Assembly (NCBI GenBank): GCA_028753945.1 | Contig: JAPNXP010000015.1 | Span: 2,666,001 to 2,730,000, forward strand | DNA: 64,000 bases | Origin: Hexactinellida sp. DTS-2022 | Taxonomy: Eukaryota; Porifera; Hexactinellida | Direction of reading: 5' to 3' | Shown: one piece after another, positions 11,651 to 23,809 of the stretch | Layout of the letters: every line of letters begins with the position of its first letter | Position numbering within the stretch: the first letter of the stretch is position 1 | Notes under the pieces: generated by a model | Told to the model about the DNA's origin: nothing | The model's input: the letters and a program-made list of their open reading frames with translations, nothing else | Databases searched by the model: none | Program-made: the position numbers and the translations under genes

Positions 11651-13860
11651 CTACTATGTATATATCCTTAGTTATGAACTAGACAATGTCAATATAGGCC
11701 TAATCCATACTAGCCAAATATTTACAAAAAAATTTTATGTTAGTTTTTAGCGCGAAACATGTCAATTATAAAATATACCTGAGTCAATACTCAATGTTTT
11801 AAATCGAACCGAAATATGCTTTTTCATTAATCTACTCTATGTTATTGTCATTTTTGTGAAATTGGTCAAAAAAAACCCACTATTTTTCATTAAAAGTATA
11901 CTAATTCAATTTTTTTGTATTAGATTGCCAAAACTGCCCGCTTTTAAAACATGCGCCTACATATACTGAGCATTTTAAAAAAAAGTTTGACTTTCTAGAA
12001 TAAAAATTCTCTTTTTTACATCCATATGCCCAAATGGTCTTTTTTTACACCTTCATAATTAGCATTTAATTAATTTGTGTCGAAGTGGCTGAGTCCAGAA
12101 TATGAAAGTGCGAGGAAAAGGAGTTCCTAAACTGCATGAAATTGATATTGTCATTTGAAATTGAATTAGACTATTTTTAGAAATTTAGAGCTAAGCTCTA
12201 TCTCATTTGGATCAGAAGTTGGATTTTTGTCAGCTTTTTAACATATTGCCACTTTGACACCACCATATTTGGGCATTTGAATTCAGAACACATCATTCGA
12301 ATTATAATATAATCCCAAAAGTTTATCCAATGAGTAAGAAATAGTATCATGATGTGACTAGAATTTTAGAGCTAGTCTCTGCTGTCCAGAGATCAAGAGT
12401 TACAAAATTTGCTTCGTCATCAAAATTGGGCACATCAAATTACCATATATGGTCATGTTAAAAAGTGTGACACCTAGAGTCCTAAAATGTATTATAAACG
12501 TATAGAAAGTCAGGTATTTACAGTATTTTCTAATGCCTATGATCATTTTATCTCAAAGCGTTTCTGAAATATCAACAGGTGTGAAATGTCAGATTTTTTG
12601 CCCCCTTCTGTGGCCCAAAAGTCCATAACTTATCGAATAATGATTGGATCGTGTTGTGTAACGTCTCATTTTGTGCGCAAATGCTATTTCCATATTTGTA
12701 TTACCAAATTGGTGTTTTATATAATACATTATTGTATATTTGAGGGCCTTGAGGTGTGAAAATATGACAAAACAGACAAAACCATAGTCATAAATTGGTC
12801 ATAACTCATGATATATTATTGTAAAAGTGTTGAAAACAAATGCTACGCATAGATAAGAAGCTGGCGGATTTTTTTGAAGAATAACAGAATTATTCTGCTG
12901 TCCAATTTCCCACAGTAATATATGATCACCGGGTACTTGCATACCCTTCATATTCTTTTATGCCCCTAATTTCCTAATTTTTGACATATTCCTGAACTTT
13001 TTGACGTGAACCTGTATATTTTGACCTGTAGATTCCGAAATTTTTAATTTTGGGAACAATATATGGCAGTGTAGAATTTTATCACCTCTTTTGATGTTGA
13101 AATTCGGAAAAATTCGTGGGCCGCAGCCTTAGAATGCTTATAAAACCAAAAATAATAATCAGAAAGTCAAAAAATTTCTCTGGGGTAACACATGATGCAT
13201 CCTCAGACCCTTGAACTAGAATTGAAAATTTTTTCTTCAAACATTTTATGACGATAGTTTAGTGCACGACTGCGTTTTATGATTATTTTGAAAAAATGCC
13301 CTTTAGCATCGTTTCTTCTGCAAAAATAAATAAAATAAAAATTATTACTGAGAGGAAATAGTCTCATAATAATATGTTCAAAAATTCAAAAAGATTCAAC
13401 AATTTTTGAAAAAATGTCATGCCCATATAAGGAAGTCGACGTCTTATTTTATTAAAAAACACCATCTTGATTGAAAATTAAGAAGAAAAAAAATCATAGA
13501 AGTCAATCTCTATCTCATCTAGAGTATTCCTAGTAGTAAATTATGCAATTCTGAGATTCACCGTGAACGCCCGAATATCAATACAGATTAAGAGCCAGAA
13601 TCACTTAGTTCACGGTATATTTATGGTAGTAGAAGATGCTAGTAAACAAAAAATATTCTGATTTTATCTGGTGATATCTGATGTTATGGGTTTTATTATT
13701 TTTGAGAAATTGTAGCATTAGTGACGTCGTCACCTAAACCTGAAGACATATTAGTATTTTAGTATGTTAATAGTTTTATATTAGCTATATTGCTTAGAGG
13801 TAAATATATTTTATATGTCATATTTTAACCGAAATCGATATGCCCCCGAATTGCCATTGC
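11650..13860. other. Intron A-B, second part: nothing recognised
   Basis: 2.2 kb with no reading frame of note, no clear inverted repeat and no terminal motif. It is the longest unexplained stretch in the window. Confidence 0.5.
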
Positions 13861-13864
13861 GTGC

Positions 13865-13930
13865 CACTGTATCGGCTTAATTGTGTCAAACTACCCTCGG
13901 GAAATTAACCCAAATAAGTGAAGGCAACTG
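13865..13930. mobile_element. Second pogo-like relic before an OGDH exon
   Basis: GGCTTAATTGTGTCAAACTA followed by CCCTCGGG is shared with the relic at 9355-9449. It ends 70 bp before exon B. Confidence 0.5.
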
Positions 13931-14000
13931 TCATTAGTGTATTTATTAAAGTTTGTATGTGATTATATTTATGTGTTATTTTTATTATATTTTTTATTAG

Positions 14001-14147
14001 ATTTGAAGAATTTTTAGCAAAGAAATGGTCATCTGAGAAGAGATTTGGAATCGAAGGTGCTGACGTTCTTATTCCTGCACTTAATCACATTATTCAATGT
14101 TCTTATGATTTGGGCGTCAAGTCATTTATTTTTGGGATGCCACACAG
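14001..14147 (+). CDS. OGDH: OGDH internal exon B
   Basis: 147 bp between ttttttattAG and a GTTTGT donor. It codes [19 protein letters not shown], then a variable helix, then FGMPH. This is the start of the thiamine-diphosphate (PP) domain; the His of GMPHRGRLNV is a known active-site residue of the family. The exon starts with one base that completes Gln from exon A and ends with two bases (AG) completed by exon C to Arg of HRGRLNV. Both joins are in frame, which strongly supports the exon borders. Confidence 0.95.
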
Positions 14148-14324
14148 GTTTGTTGCTGCAGATGTCAAACCTCTGAAATATTTGACAAAAATTATTTGTA
14201 ATAATTATTTTCTACTCATAGTACATACTACATAGTACTGTTAAGTAATTTCAGTATTATTAATCTATAAACAAAATAAGTTGTGAAAATTTCTATAACT
14301 AGTCTATTTACTGATAATCGGGAT

Positions 14325-14600
14325 CACAGTGGCTTTAAATGACATTTTAGTGGAAATAGGCATTTTTGGAAGCAGATACCTACTCGTGAAGTATTATTGA
14401 CCTATAGGTTATATATAGCTGCAAATTGAATGGCCTCAGTCAAAATGATGTATCTAGACTCCTAAATGAAATTCCGGACATTATCAAACAATTTCATTAA
14501 GTATTTTATTCTGGTTTGTTACAATTCATTATTAATCACCCATGAATATTGGTAATATATTTAAACATGGTAAAAATAACTAAAAGCCAAGTCATATCTT
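14325..14600 (+). repeat. CACAGTGG dispersed family, copy 1
   Basis: Starts CACAGTGGCTTTAAATGACA, and later shares GTGAAGTATTATTGAC and AATGATGTATC with copies at 24671-25520, 38160-38404 (inverted) and 59480-60472 (inverted). Unclassified DNA element. Confidence 0.6.
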
Positions 14601-15478
14601 GGGAATTACTATATTACATTGAATATAAAAACGTTGGATGGTTCTTAGTTTAATTAATTATCCGCATGTACAATAACTTTTGGGTTCAAAGAGCGCTTCG
14701 CTTTCGATCGAGAAAATCTGCGACGTACCGACGAAGATTCGCTCTGATTCAACTAGTAGATTCACTAGATTGTCATAAATTCTTCAAGTTCTATTTGAAA
14801 ATTTGAGTTTAGGAACTCGTATGTGTCGCGGTTGTTCATTTTGACAAGAATATAACCAAAAAACATTGATAAATTAAAGAATAAATATTGTCTAAAATTA
14901 CCTTCCAAATATTATTTTGTCCAAACTTTTGGGATAAACAAATAAAAAGTAACTTGGGCGGTTTTGGGCGGGGCTATATAATTGCTAAATATTTTGTGAA
15001 ATATATAGGCTTTAATACAAAGTCCATGAGATAACACGACACGATGCGACATTATTTTTTTGCACTCTGAATACTGTGATGAACCCAATTATATAATGTG
15101 AAAGTGGGAGTTCATCATCGAAATTTGAGTTTGATATGTCAATCATAATGTCTTGTTTTTGTGTAGGGGTTAATATATGAGGTTTAGATAATACAAAATA
15201 TCTATTAACTTATTTTATAACTTAAAATAGAGACGAGTGTAGAACTTTAAAATATGGACTAAATCAGTAGTATCATGTTTAAGAATAAGAAATGCCTATC
15301 ATATCAATCAATTGTCAAGCAACTACATCAAATCCAATGAAGCCAAAGGCATTTGAGTATAGTTTTATAGGTTTTCGATATCGCTCTTCAGATTGGTTGC
15401 ATTATAAAAGCAAAAGGGTGTAGAAAAGATCAGCCTATTTCTCGTGATGAAGCCACTGTGCCGGGGTGTAGTGATAAC

Positions 15479-15976
15479 CAGGGTAGGGGCCGATTACGAT
15501 TACAATCGTAATCGATTGTAATCGATTCACATTTCGCTGTAATAATAATAATCGTAATCGTAATCAGATGATTATATTAGAGTGTAATCATATCGTAATC
15601 GTAATCATGCTAATATATTAGTTATTTCCAATTCGTAGGATTGCACTGTGATTGTGCTTTTATTCAAAAACAGTCGCATTAATTTGAATTCCATCATAAT
15701 ATATACGGTAACAGTTAGTTTATTGAAATTGACACCTTCCCTTATTGTTAGTAATTTTGATTCGAATTTATCAGACTTAGCCAGACCGCATTTAGTACAT
15801 TTGGGTTGTTTTCATATGCGTAATCATATACAAGTTTATAGTAATCGTAATCGTAATCGTAATCTTAATCGCTTAAATTTTTTTAGATCGTATTCGTAAT
15901 CATAACCATAATTGTTTAAAAAATATAGATCGTAATCGTAATCGTAATCATCTGAAAGTAATCGGCCCCAACCCTG
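15479..15976. mobile_element. hAT-type element with (ATCGTA)n arms
   Basis: Ends CAGGGTAGGGGCCGATTACG and CGGCCCCAACCCTG are flanked by a perfect 8-bp target duplication GTGATAAC (15471-15478, 15977-15984). Both arms consist largely of CGTAAT/ATTACG hexamers. Noncoding. Confidence 0.93.
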
Positions 15977-16094
15977 GTGATAACTAGTGAAATTAACCTG
16001 AAACATGAGATGTCATCATATGTGGAAAATGTAGGTGCAAAACCCCAAAACTCTGTATAAAGTCTGGGATAATTCCTAAATACTCAAAACATTG

Positions 16095-16400
16095 TCCATA
16101 AAATGGCGTGGTCGAATTATTTCTCTGTTGACTGTATTTGGTTGATCAAATAATGATTCGGTAGACCAAATTGTATTATTGGGTGAACAAATATTGAGAA
16201 AGTTTTACCAAATATTAGTTTTTTATGAAACATGTTTACGCATTATGAATGTATATCCAAAACGTTCTCTACATGTAAGAAAACTTTTAATTCCTATTTA
16301 TTTAACTATTTGATCACCCGAATATCACTACTCGCTTGACCTTACTATATATTCGGTTGAACGACTATTTGGTTGACCAAATAAGATTGTCTAACAACTA
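16095..16400. repeat. Degenerate inverted repeat of TTTGGTTGACCAAATA
   Basis: Variants of TTTGGTTGACCAAATA occur at about 16137, 16160, 16370 and 16400 in both orientations, just upstream of OGDH exon C. It is probably an old element. Confidence 0.45.
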
Positions 16401-16493
16401 TTTGGTTATAAATTATTGCAAAAGTGACTTCGCTTGAAATGAATCTCCACTTATTACTATCTTCATTTGTTTTATTTATTTCTATTTTAATAG

Positions 16494-16707
16494 AGGAAGG
16501 CTCAATGTTCTTGCGAATGTTTGTCATAAACCACTAGAACAAATATTTTGCCAATTTAACCCAACTCTCTCTCCTGAAGATGAGGGATCTGGTGATGTGA
16601 AGTACCATTTAGGAATGAATCAACAAATCAAGGAAAACGGGCGTGATTATCACATTGCTGTTGTTGCTAATCCTTCTCATCTTGAATCAGTTGGCCCAGT
16701 TGTACAA
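16494..16707 (+). CDS. OGDH: OGDH internal exon C
   Basis: 214 bp, acceptor ttttaatAG, donor GTAAGC. It codes GRLNVLANV, then [10 protein letters not shown], then [13 protein letters not shown], then [10 protein letters not shown], ending in PVVQ at phase 0. The ANPSHLE motif carries the second conserved active-site His of OGDH E1. The segment between YHLGM and VVANPSHLE is variable in the family and is divergent here. The sequence fits OGDH better than the paralogue DHTKD1 (see the YRRNGHNE motif in exon F). Confidence 0.95.
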
Positions 16708-17332
16708 GTAAGCTTTCGACTAAACGTTGTATTAAAGAGTATCGCATGACATTTTGTTCTGCTATTGTTCGAATACTTACGTTCTGTTTTGACTTTGGAC
16801 ATATTATTTCCTGGACATTTTTATTAGCTGAGCACTAGGATTTTCAACTTAGGGATCAAATCATCCAATTTGTGGTTTATTACAAACCTGTATTAACAGG
16901 TAAATTATTCGATTAATTAATTAATTATGCAAAATAATTAATGGTCAAGCAGTGTCCAGTTGAATTTAGTTTCATAATTTTATGTAGGTGCGGTAACGTC
17001 ATGAGGAAAACGACTTTTATATTACAATAAATTTAAACCGGGTGTATCATTTGTCGCCTACGAGAAGAGAAGTGCGAAGCACGACTTCAAACTAATCTTT
17101 CCTTTTTCAAAGCCTTCCAATAACCTTCATACTCCTCTTTTCCTTCTCCAGGAATACCATCTCTTAAATATGTCGCTTAACATTGTTTGCACCTCATCTC
17201 GAGATAACTTCATGAGCTGCTATCCTATTGATAATGCCTCATCTGTAGCATACTTTCAGTTTTTAAATTGAGGTATGGAAGCTTCCACGAAGCCATTAAG
17301 ATAAGTTAGTATAGTTTCTTTCTTTAGCTATA

Positions 17333-17924
17333 CAGTGTAACCTCTGGAATCGGGGCATGTGGGATACTGGGAAAATTTATGACGCCCCGATTGTGTAAAT
17401 TCCCCGATTCTGGATTTCAGTCTGGTATTGTGTCAAAATCACCATTTTCCGTATATATGTAGTTCATATTATGTCATACTATTGTTTCGTATTGCTAGTC
17501 ACACTGTAACGTTAAAATATTTCATTCTGCTACATATTGCTTATCCTGAAGACCTCTAAAGTGAAAATTTTGCTGGTTCCAAAGGTATTCACTTTTTAGA
17601 GATTTTACTGTTACTCGCATGTTAGAATATTAATTTCTACGCTACACTACGTAGCATTTATATTGTGTTTTATTCGATAGTTACTGCGAAAATAAAAATT
17701 TATTGAGTTTATTTCAGTATTGATGCCCTGCGTAGGGGATTTTAGTATTAGTTCTATGCAAGCTGAAAGAATTAGATTTTCAGGGCTTGCCCCGATTCCC
17801 CGTTTGTCGCTATTTCCCTGATTCCAGAGGTTCATTTGTATGGGGAAATATTTTCGCGAATTTCAAATGCCCCGAATTCAGAGGTTCCCCTATTCCAGAG
17901 GCCCCGATTCCAGAGGTTACACTG
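17333..17924. mobile_element. pogo/mariner-type element (CAGTGTAACCTCTGGAATCG)
   Basis: Ends CAGTGTAACCTCTGGAATCG and CGATTCCAGAGGTTACACTG are perfect inverted repeats flanked by TA. GATTCCAGAGG/CCCCGA words repeat near the right end. No transposase. It abuts the outer end of the next element. Confidence 0.88.
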
Positions 17925-18449
17925 TAGTAGGGCAGCTTAAGCCCATATTTTGGATGGATGTGGATATCCCGGACCAAAGCACCAAATTTTTCCCACGTAC
18001 AGACCATTGCTTGGGCACTCGATTTTTGGTGGGATCCACTTCCGCCGGATACATTATGACCTCCATCAGGCATTTTCAAAATGACCACTTTAATGTTATT
18101 CGGACAAAAGTCCGCATTCACGAACTCATGTCAAATGACTTCGTATATGGTTATTATATGCATAGTTGTAATCAGAACAGTGTGCGCTGTCGAAAGATGG
18201 GTCACTTGGTAGGGTTGCTATAATTTCTGAGAATGGAATGTTCAACATTCCACCGTTGTTAAGGAAACTTTTTAATCTGAATATGGTCATGTGACCCCTC
18301 TAATTAACGGAAATTCCATGCTGATTACGAATCTCTTATTTCCAAATTGGAATAAATATCACTTGAAAAGTTTTATTACATTTAGTGCTTAATGATTAAT
18401 TATTAAATGTAATATAGTGAGAATGTGTAAATACTGTAATGGTATACTA

Positions 18450-19600
18450 AAATTATGGACCGTACCATGTCACTAAAATATTGTTCTCACAGTTACAACT
18501 ACAAGTTCTGTGCATATCCAACGCGCTTTTCTGCCGCGCATCTACCGCCACAGTCACTTCTACTCTTGAAGCTACATATTACTAATTCACTGCATGCCTT
18601 TGAAGCCACAGGTAAACTGTTCCATACAGGAACCCATAATTGGGTTTTATCATCAAGAATCCAGCCCAGAGATGCAGCGGTCTGGACCGGAGCGACCGGT
18701 CTAATGTCGGTCCGGTCCGCTTATTTTCAAGTGCGGTCTGTACCGGTCCAGATCGATCCAATATTTTGATCATACGGTATGGACCGGTCCTGACTGTCCA
18801 GAAAAAAATCATGACTGTCCGTTTCGGTCCATGAAATTTCCGGACCGCTGCATCTCTGGTCCAGCCCCAACCTTCTGGAGTAGGTACCTATTGTTCAATT
18901 TGCTCACTAGTGCACCATATTCCAGACTGATATGCAACTCGTTTTGATTGTTGTAGTAGTGCATCCCGGGTGAGCGGTATTCTTTCCATTGTTTTCTCCT
19001 GATAAAACATTTCTTTTCTTGCTTTATCCACATACTGCAAATTACTTGCTTTATCATAAAGAATTACAGTGAAGCGTTCCACCAGCTGGAAATGCTGAAC
19101 ATCGAATTCTACTTTTGTATAAGGGTTGAGTGCCATGTAGGTAAAGGCAACTGTCACATCATGATAACAGTTCCATGCATCCCATGATGACTTCTTGCCT
19201 CTCCCAAAGAATGCAGATGTAGTTTGACATCCCGTGAAACAATGGAAAAAAGGAAGGGCCAGAGATTTCTCCCTTCCTAGTTCTTCGTAGATTGAATTGA
19301 TATGATAGTATTTAAAAGTTCTTTCCTGTACCAAAAAGCTAACCCAAATCTTCACATCTTTGCTTATGGCTATCAAGTGGTGTAACTTTCCTACAAGGAT
19401 ACCAATACTACAACCGTGTCAATTGGTCGCACTAGACACTTAGTACAGCTATTGAGAAGGGCATTCTGTAAATGGATCAGCAGTCTGGTGTCAGCTTCCC
19501 CATGATCACATCGTGCCATAGAACGATCAAATCCTCGAAGAATAGCTGTTCGCCAGTCGTGATGATTATTTATTTTCCTCCGGGACAATTCACTTTGGCA
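18450..19600 (-). pseudogene. TE-coded Cys-rich protein of a recurrent invertebrate family (CDHGEADTR motif)
   Basis: The minus strand reads CDHGEADTRLLIHLQ, CLVRPIDTVVVLVS, LPFFHCFTGCQTTSAFFGRG, KKSSWDAWNCY, LVERFTVILYD and IPLTRDALLQQSKRVAYQSG. Beyond the hAT insertion the frame resumes with GWILDDKTQLWVPVWNSLPV and a Cys-rich tail (about 18470-18560). I recall many invertebrate predicted proteins with this motif order (H-EADTR, DTDVVVL, HALTGCDTTSAF, Cys-rich tail); their role is not established to my knowledge. The acidic motifs could belong to a PIN-like nuclease fold, but that is inference. Frameshifts and the insertion break this copy. Confidence 0.72.
18667..18858. mobile_element. 192-bp hAT-type element (GGTCCGG-rich)
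   Basis: Ends CAGAGATGCAGCGGTC and GGACCGCTGCATCTCTG are inverted. Flanks ATCCAGCC and GTCCAGCC match at 7 of 8 bases. The body is reiterated GGTCCG/CGGACC. It cuts the gene at 18450-19600. Confidence 0.88.
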
Positions 19601-20365
19601 ATCTTGTTGGAAAGAAATACAAACAGATCTTGTTCATTAGTTGGATCACGTAAGAAATCAGCCCAATTTCTTGGGAGCTTATTCTTACTTGCAACCTTTC
19701 TCCGAATACCTTTTGGTTGAAACCGAATATCAGTATCCGTATTCGGTAGGGCAACTATTCATGATTACTGATATTCGATTCGAGAGGTTTCAACCTTGCT
19801 TTACCACTCTTTTCTCTAGTAGATTCTTTGGTGCTCCTGGGACCACTAAATGTAATTTAACTTTTAAAGTGATCCTTAATCCAATCTAGAAATAGGATTC
19901 CCGTAATCAGCATGGAATTTCCGTTAATTAGAGGGGTCACAAGACCATATTATATTAAAAAAGTTTCCTTGACAACGGTGCAATGTTGAACATTCCATTC
20001 TCAAAAATGATAGCAATCCTACCGAGTGACCCATCTTTCGATAGCGCACACTGTTCTGATAACGACGATGCATATAATAACCTTATACGAATTAATTTGA
20101 CATGAGTTCGTGATGCGGACTTTTGTCCGAATATTATTCAAGCGACAAATTTGAAAATGCATGATGGAGGTCATAATGTATCCGGCGGAAGTGGATCCTA
20201 CCAAAAATCGAGTGCCCAAGCAATGGCCTGCACGTGAAAAAAATTTGGTGCTTTGGTCCGAGATGACCACATCCATTAGCTAATCTGCCCTACAATTATG
20301 GATTTGTTTGGTTACAATGCATCCATCACATTACTACTATTTCAATGTAATAAAACTAATTTATT

Positions 20366-20520
20366 TTACTTTCAGTATTTATGTTGCAGTGCATTAGAGA
20401 ATTCAGTGTGTTCGCGAGCTACCATTATTATTTGGTGTGTTCGCCTACTCATCGAATTATTTGGTGTGTTCAAGAACACACCAAGTATAAACGGTGTGTT
20501 TAAGTGCCTCATATATTGTG
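20366..20520. repeat. Degenerate half-copy of the TGTTGCAGTG palindrome family
   Basis: ATGTTGCAGTGCATTAGAGA is followed by GTGTGTTCGCGAG and GGTGTGTTCAAGAACACACC. The same start occurs at 22400 and 46523. No opposite end was found nearby. Confidence 0.55.
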
Positions 20521-21555
20521 GATCGTTTCTAATGCTAGTACATTTTGTGAGATATATTTACTGGAAATCTATCATTATTCAACTTCCGCTTCAAACTAGA
20601 ATTTATTATATAAACTTCATGAGGAAAGGAACAATAATGTACACCTGCTGACGTCAAGATATTGTACATAATTTCTATCCCTGTCAAATTGAACACATAA
20701 TTTCGTTTCTTATTTGAATTAGTCACCACTGTATTTAGACTGGGAGATAACTTGTAATTAAATTGTGGAAAGATTTTTTAGTTAACTGCCCAAATAATAT
20801 AGCATTTCACAGTTTGCCTAGGGATTTTCTATTAACCTATCCTATTGTTCATAGTGAATTTGTTTCAACTCCCCGATCGCATCATATTTTATCTACTGCA
20901 CTTTCTCGCCACAAGCGGCTCGTCCGCACTACGTGTGTTCTTACAACCTGCGCCCGTACCTGCGGCCATCGCTTGTTTCAAGCACATTCCTTTTCAAATG
21001 TCTGTTGTATTTATAAACAATGGAACCTGCTATAGTAAGTTACCGCGCTAATGACTGACTATCCAAGAGTCTGACAAAAAATTGCCGCTATGTAGTAGAG
21101 GTACATAGGGTGATTATTATTTATATCAAGGAAAATCTTATGTAATATTCGGTTAATTTGAATATTCAACTATTCGGTTGCAACCATGGCTAAAACAAAC
21201 AAAAATTATTGTGCTTTTAATTTTTAAAAACCTCACAGACAGGATGGAAGTGAAATAAAAGTTACCTACTTAAGGTACGAATTATATCAGTTAATGTAAT
21301 ATGGCGTAATACTTTATTTAGCAGGCTTTTACACAGTTGTATACATATATTTTATATTATTATATCTATTAGATGTATAGAGTAGCATGGACGGTTACTT
21401 GGTTAACATTGACGCGAAATCGAATCGTTACTGTAATTCCAGAACGGTTAATGTTACTGTCTATTATCTAATTATTAGACAGAAATAATAAATTGTTTCT
21501 TCTGTTAGTTAGGAATAAACTGTAACATTTATTAAGCCCTGTTGAAACATCTTTG

Positions 21556-21963
21556 CAGGGCTTTTCATGAGTCACCGAGTCAATTGACTCGTGACAAAGT
21601 CGGTGACTCAAGTCACCGAGTCTGAATCAATGACTCTCGAGTCATCAAGTCCATCAGATGATATATTTTGAAATTCATGAGTTTTTCGAATTATGATTAC
21701 AATCAGATTAGTAAAAGAATATACAGGTATATAGTCAATTTCCAATGCTTATTCTTACCATAGGTACACATCGATAATTCGCGAAACCTGACTCGATAAT
21801 CGCGAATCCTGAAACGATGACTCGTGACAAAATTCAATGACTCGAGTCACCGAGTCAATTGACTCATGACAAAATTCAAAGACTCGAGTCACTGAGTCTG
21901 ACTCGATGACTCGTGGTGACTCGCGAGTCATCGAGTCAATCAAATGACTCGTGAAAAGCCCTG
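21556..21963. mobile_element. hAT-type element with GACTCGAGTCA arms
   Basis: Ends CAGGGCTTTTCATGAGTC and GACTCGTGAAAAGCCCTG are flanked by the perfect 8-bp duplication CATCTTTG (21548-21555, 21964-21971). Both arms are built of GACTCG/CGAGTC words. It lies in the 3' part of the integrase gene at 21965-24400. Confidence 0.93.
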
Positions 21964-22395
21964 CATCTTTGTCCCTTGTGGCACTTAGTATTGCAACGAC
22001 GGATGCTTTCTTGCAAGGACATCGATTGGTTTTACAAAATTTACATCTGCAGAACCCTAAATATGAGCCAAATCTCCCTAAATATGAGCCAAGGGCATGT
22101 TTTATTTCTCTGTTCGCTCGCTCTACAGACCCCTGACTTTCTGGATGGCGTGGCTTGCCATGAATAATTTTTGTTGTGGCCATTTCCTAGGGTGCGACCC
22201 GTAAAGCCCGTGGCCCGTGACCCGTTATTAAAAGCCCGCGGCCCTCGGCCCGCTTATTTATTCCGCCAGCCCGCGATTTAGGAAATTTGTTATTTTATGG
22301 CAACGTTGGCTGAATTCGTGAAAATATTCTCTAAGAATTTTGAATTCATATAATTTCCACGTTATATGTTGCGGGAAATCGTATGCGCAAATAGT

Positions 22396-22925
22396 ATATA
22401 TGTTGCAGTGTATTAGAGAACTTAGTGAGCACGCGTACACACCATTTAAGTTTGGTGTGTACGCGTACTCACCAAACTGTGTAGTGAGTACGCGTACACA
22501 CTAAATGTAATTTGTGTGTTAGAGTATTTTTCATGTAATGAGTTGTTTTCTCCGATTCTAAGCTCATTTATATTAGTAATACTTATTGTCTCAATCAATA
22601 ACTTAATTTAGGTTAAACCTCTGAATATAGTTAATTAAAAAGCCGTAAACATTCAAATGAAAGTTGAAGTTACGTACTGATTAGAATTCTGTTTAGAATC
22701 CCTTAATATCTCACTTCATGATTTCCAGCTTCTTAATTAACTATATTCAGAGTTTTACATAAATCAAGCGTGAAACAACTCATTACATGAAAAATACTCT
22801 TAACACACAAATTACATTTAGTGTGTACGCGTACTCACTACACAGTTTGGTGAGTACGCGTACACACCAAACTTAAATGGTGTGTACGCGTACTCACTAA
22901 GTTCTCTAATACACTGCAACATATA
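22396..22925. mobile_element. Foldback with GTGTACGCGTAC palindromes
   Basis: Arms of about 165 bp (22398-22562 and 22758-22923) are near-perfect inverted copies with outer ends TGTTGCAGTGTATTAGAGAA. Each arm carries three spaced near-palindromes of the form GGTGTGTACGCGTACTCACC. Related to the larger element at 46523-50192. Confidence 0.88.
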
Positions 22926-23033
22926 TATGAAACTTTTATACCGGCAAAACTTTGATAGTTTCGTTAATTGTTTCCTTTTTCTTTCTATTAATGGTGGAAG
23001 TTAGTAGCTATAGTGCATCTATACTTTTACATT

Positions 23034-23809
23034 TATACTAGCGCGCTTCGATTGCTAGGTCGCTTCGCGGCAGAACACAACAACACACCCACCGCTTCGC
23101 GGTTGGTGTGTGGTTTATATACTCCTAATATTGATTATAAAGCGAAAATAGGCCTAAATAGTGGAATTTAACAATGTGAAATTTTAATGATTGCGTCATC
23201 GTGCGATAATGAGTAAGCATATTGGTGATCTGGTGTGACCAACGTGTCCGCATCATTAATGTACATGTTCTATTAAATTTTCAGATTTTTATCTCTTAAA
23301 GGGCGCGAATTACCGTATTTCCCCGAATAAAGCGCTTATTGTTTTCGTGGGCCAAAATTTTCCTGAAATTTTTGTGAAAAATCCAGAATATAATATTTTG
23401 GTCGGTTCAAATGGTTTCCACCAACAGTATACCTACCGAAGTTTCCAAAATCAATGGAATTACATTACAGTGATCAACTAATCTGTGTAAATTATATCAT
23501 GCCAATGTCATTTTTATTGACCAGGTGCTTATTCAAGCCCCCGGCGCTTATTCGGGGAAATACGGTATGTGCGATTAAGTGAATTTTCAGGGTTCTCGAA
23601 ATGTGACAAAGACGTCATAACTTGTCGAGGTGTGAGTAATTTTGAGTGGAAACCTCAACTTGTTGACGGGTGCCAAAAGTTACCCCAATATGTCAAAAAT
23701 CACATTTGGAAACCGTCCACTTTCTTCAATCAACTCGTAACATACAAACAAATATATAAACATACCTATATTACCCACCCAGGCTTGTGTTTTAATAGTA
23801 TAGATGTTA
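23034..23809 (+). repeat. Dispersed repeat R1, fullest copy
   Basis: Begins near ACTAGCGCGCTTCG, contains GGTCGCTTCGCGGCAGAACA, a hairpin made of ACCAACCGCTTCGCGG-like halves, then GTCATAACTTGTCGAGGTGT, and ends TTTTAATAGTATAGAT. Other copies: 24415-24652, 33590-34196 (minus), 42673-43085, 54790-54960 (minus) and 61655-61790. Noncoding; class uncertain (Helitron-like or a SINE/LINE tail). Confidence 0.75.
23313..23565. mobile_element. mariner-type MITE (CCGTATTTCCCCGAATAA)
   Basis: Ends CCGTATTTCCCCGAATAA and TTATTCGGGGAAATACGG are inverted and flanked by TA. The empty site is visible in the R1 copy at 42953-42966 (GCGCGAATTATGTGCGATTA), which proves insertion at a single TA. Confidence 0.95.

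Larger units (their letters stand above)
17927..20293 (-). mobile_element. Long-inverted-repeat DNA transposon coding an HxEADTR-family protein
   Basis: 17927-18340 and 19880-20293 are inverted copies starting GTAGGGCAG, with long shared runs such as CATTGCTTGGGCACTCGATT and TCCACTTCCGCCGGATACAT. They are roughly 370-410 bp each. The inner 1.5 kb holds one damaged minus-strand gene (18450-19600), a 192-bp hAT-type insertion (18667-18858) and a small inverted repeat (19714-19797). The overall structure is that of a cut-and-paste transposon, but the coded protein is not one of the common transposase families. Confidence 0.8.

Noticed and set aside
17840-18223. 127-codon frame in the left terminal repeat of the 17927 element
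   Set aside because: It begins in the pogo-type element and reads through the terminal repeat; the inverse right repeat has a broken equivalent. Not supported as a gene.
20298-20729. 117-codon frame with a hydrophobic segment
   Set aside because: It starts at the outer end of a transposon and crosses a palindrome-family relic; chance frame in AT-rich DNA.
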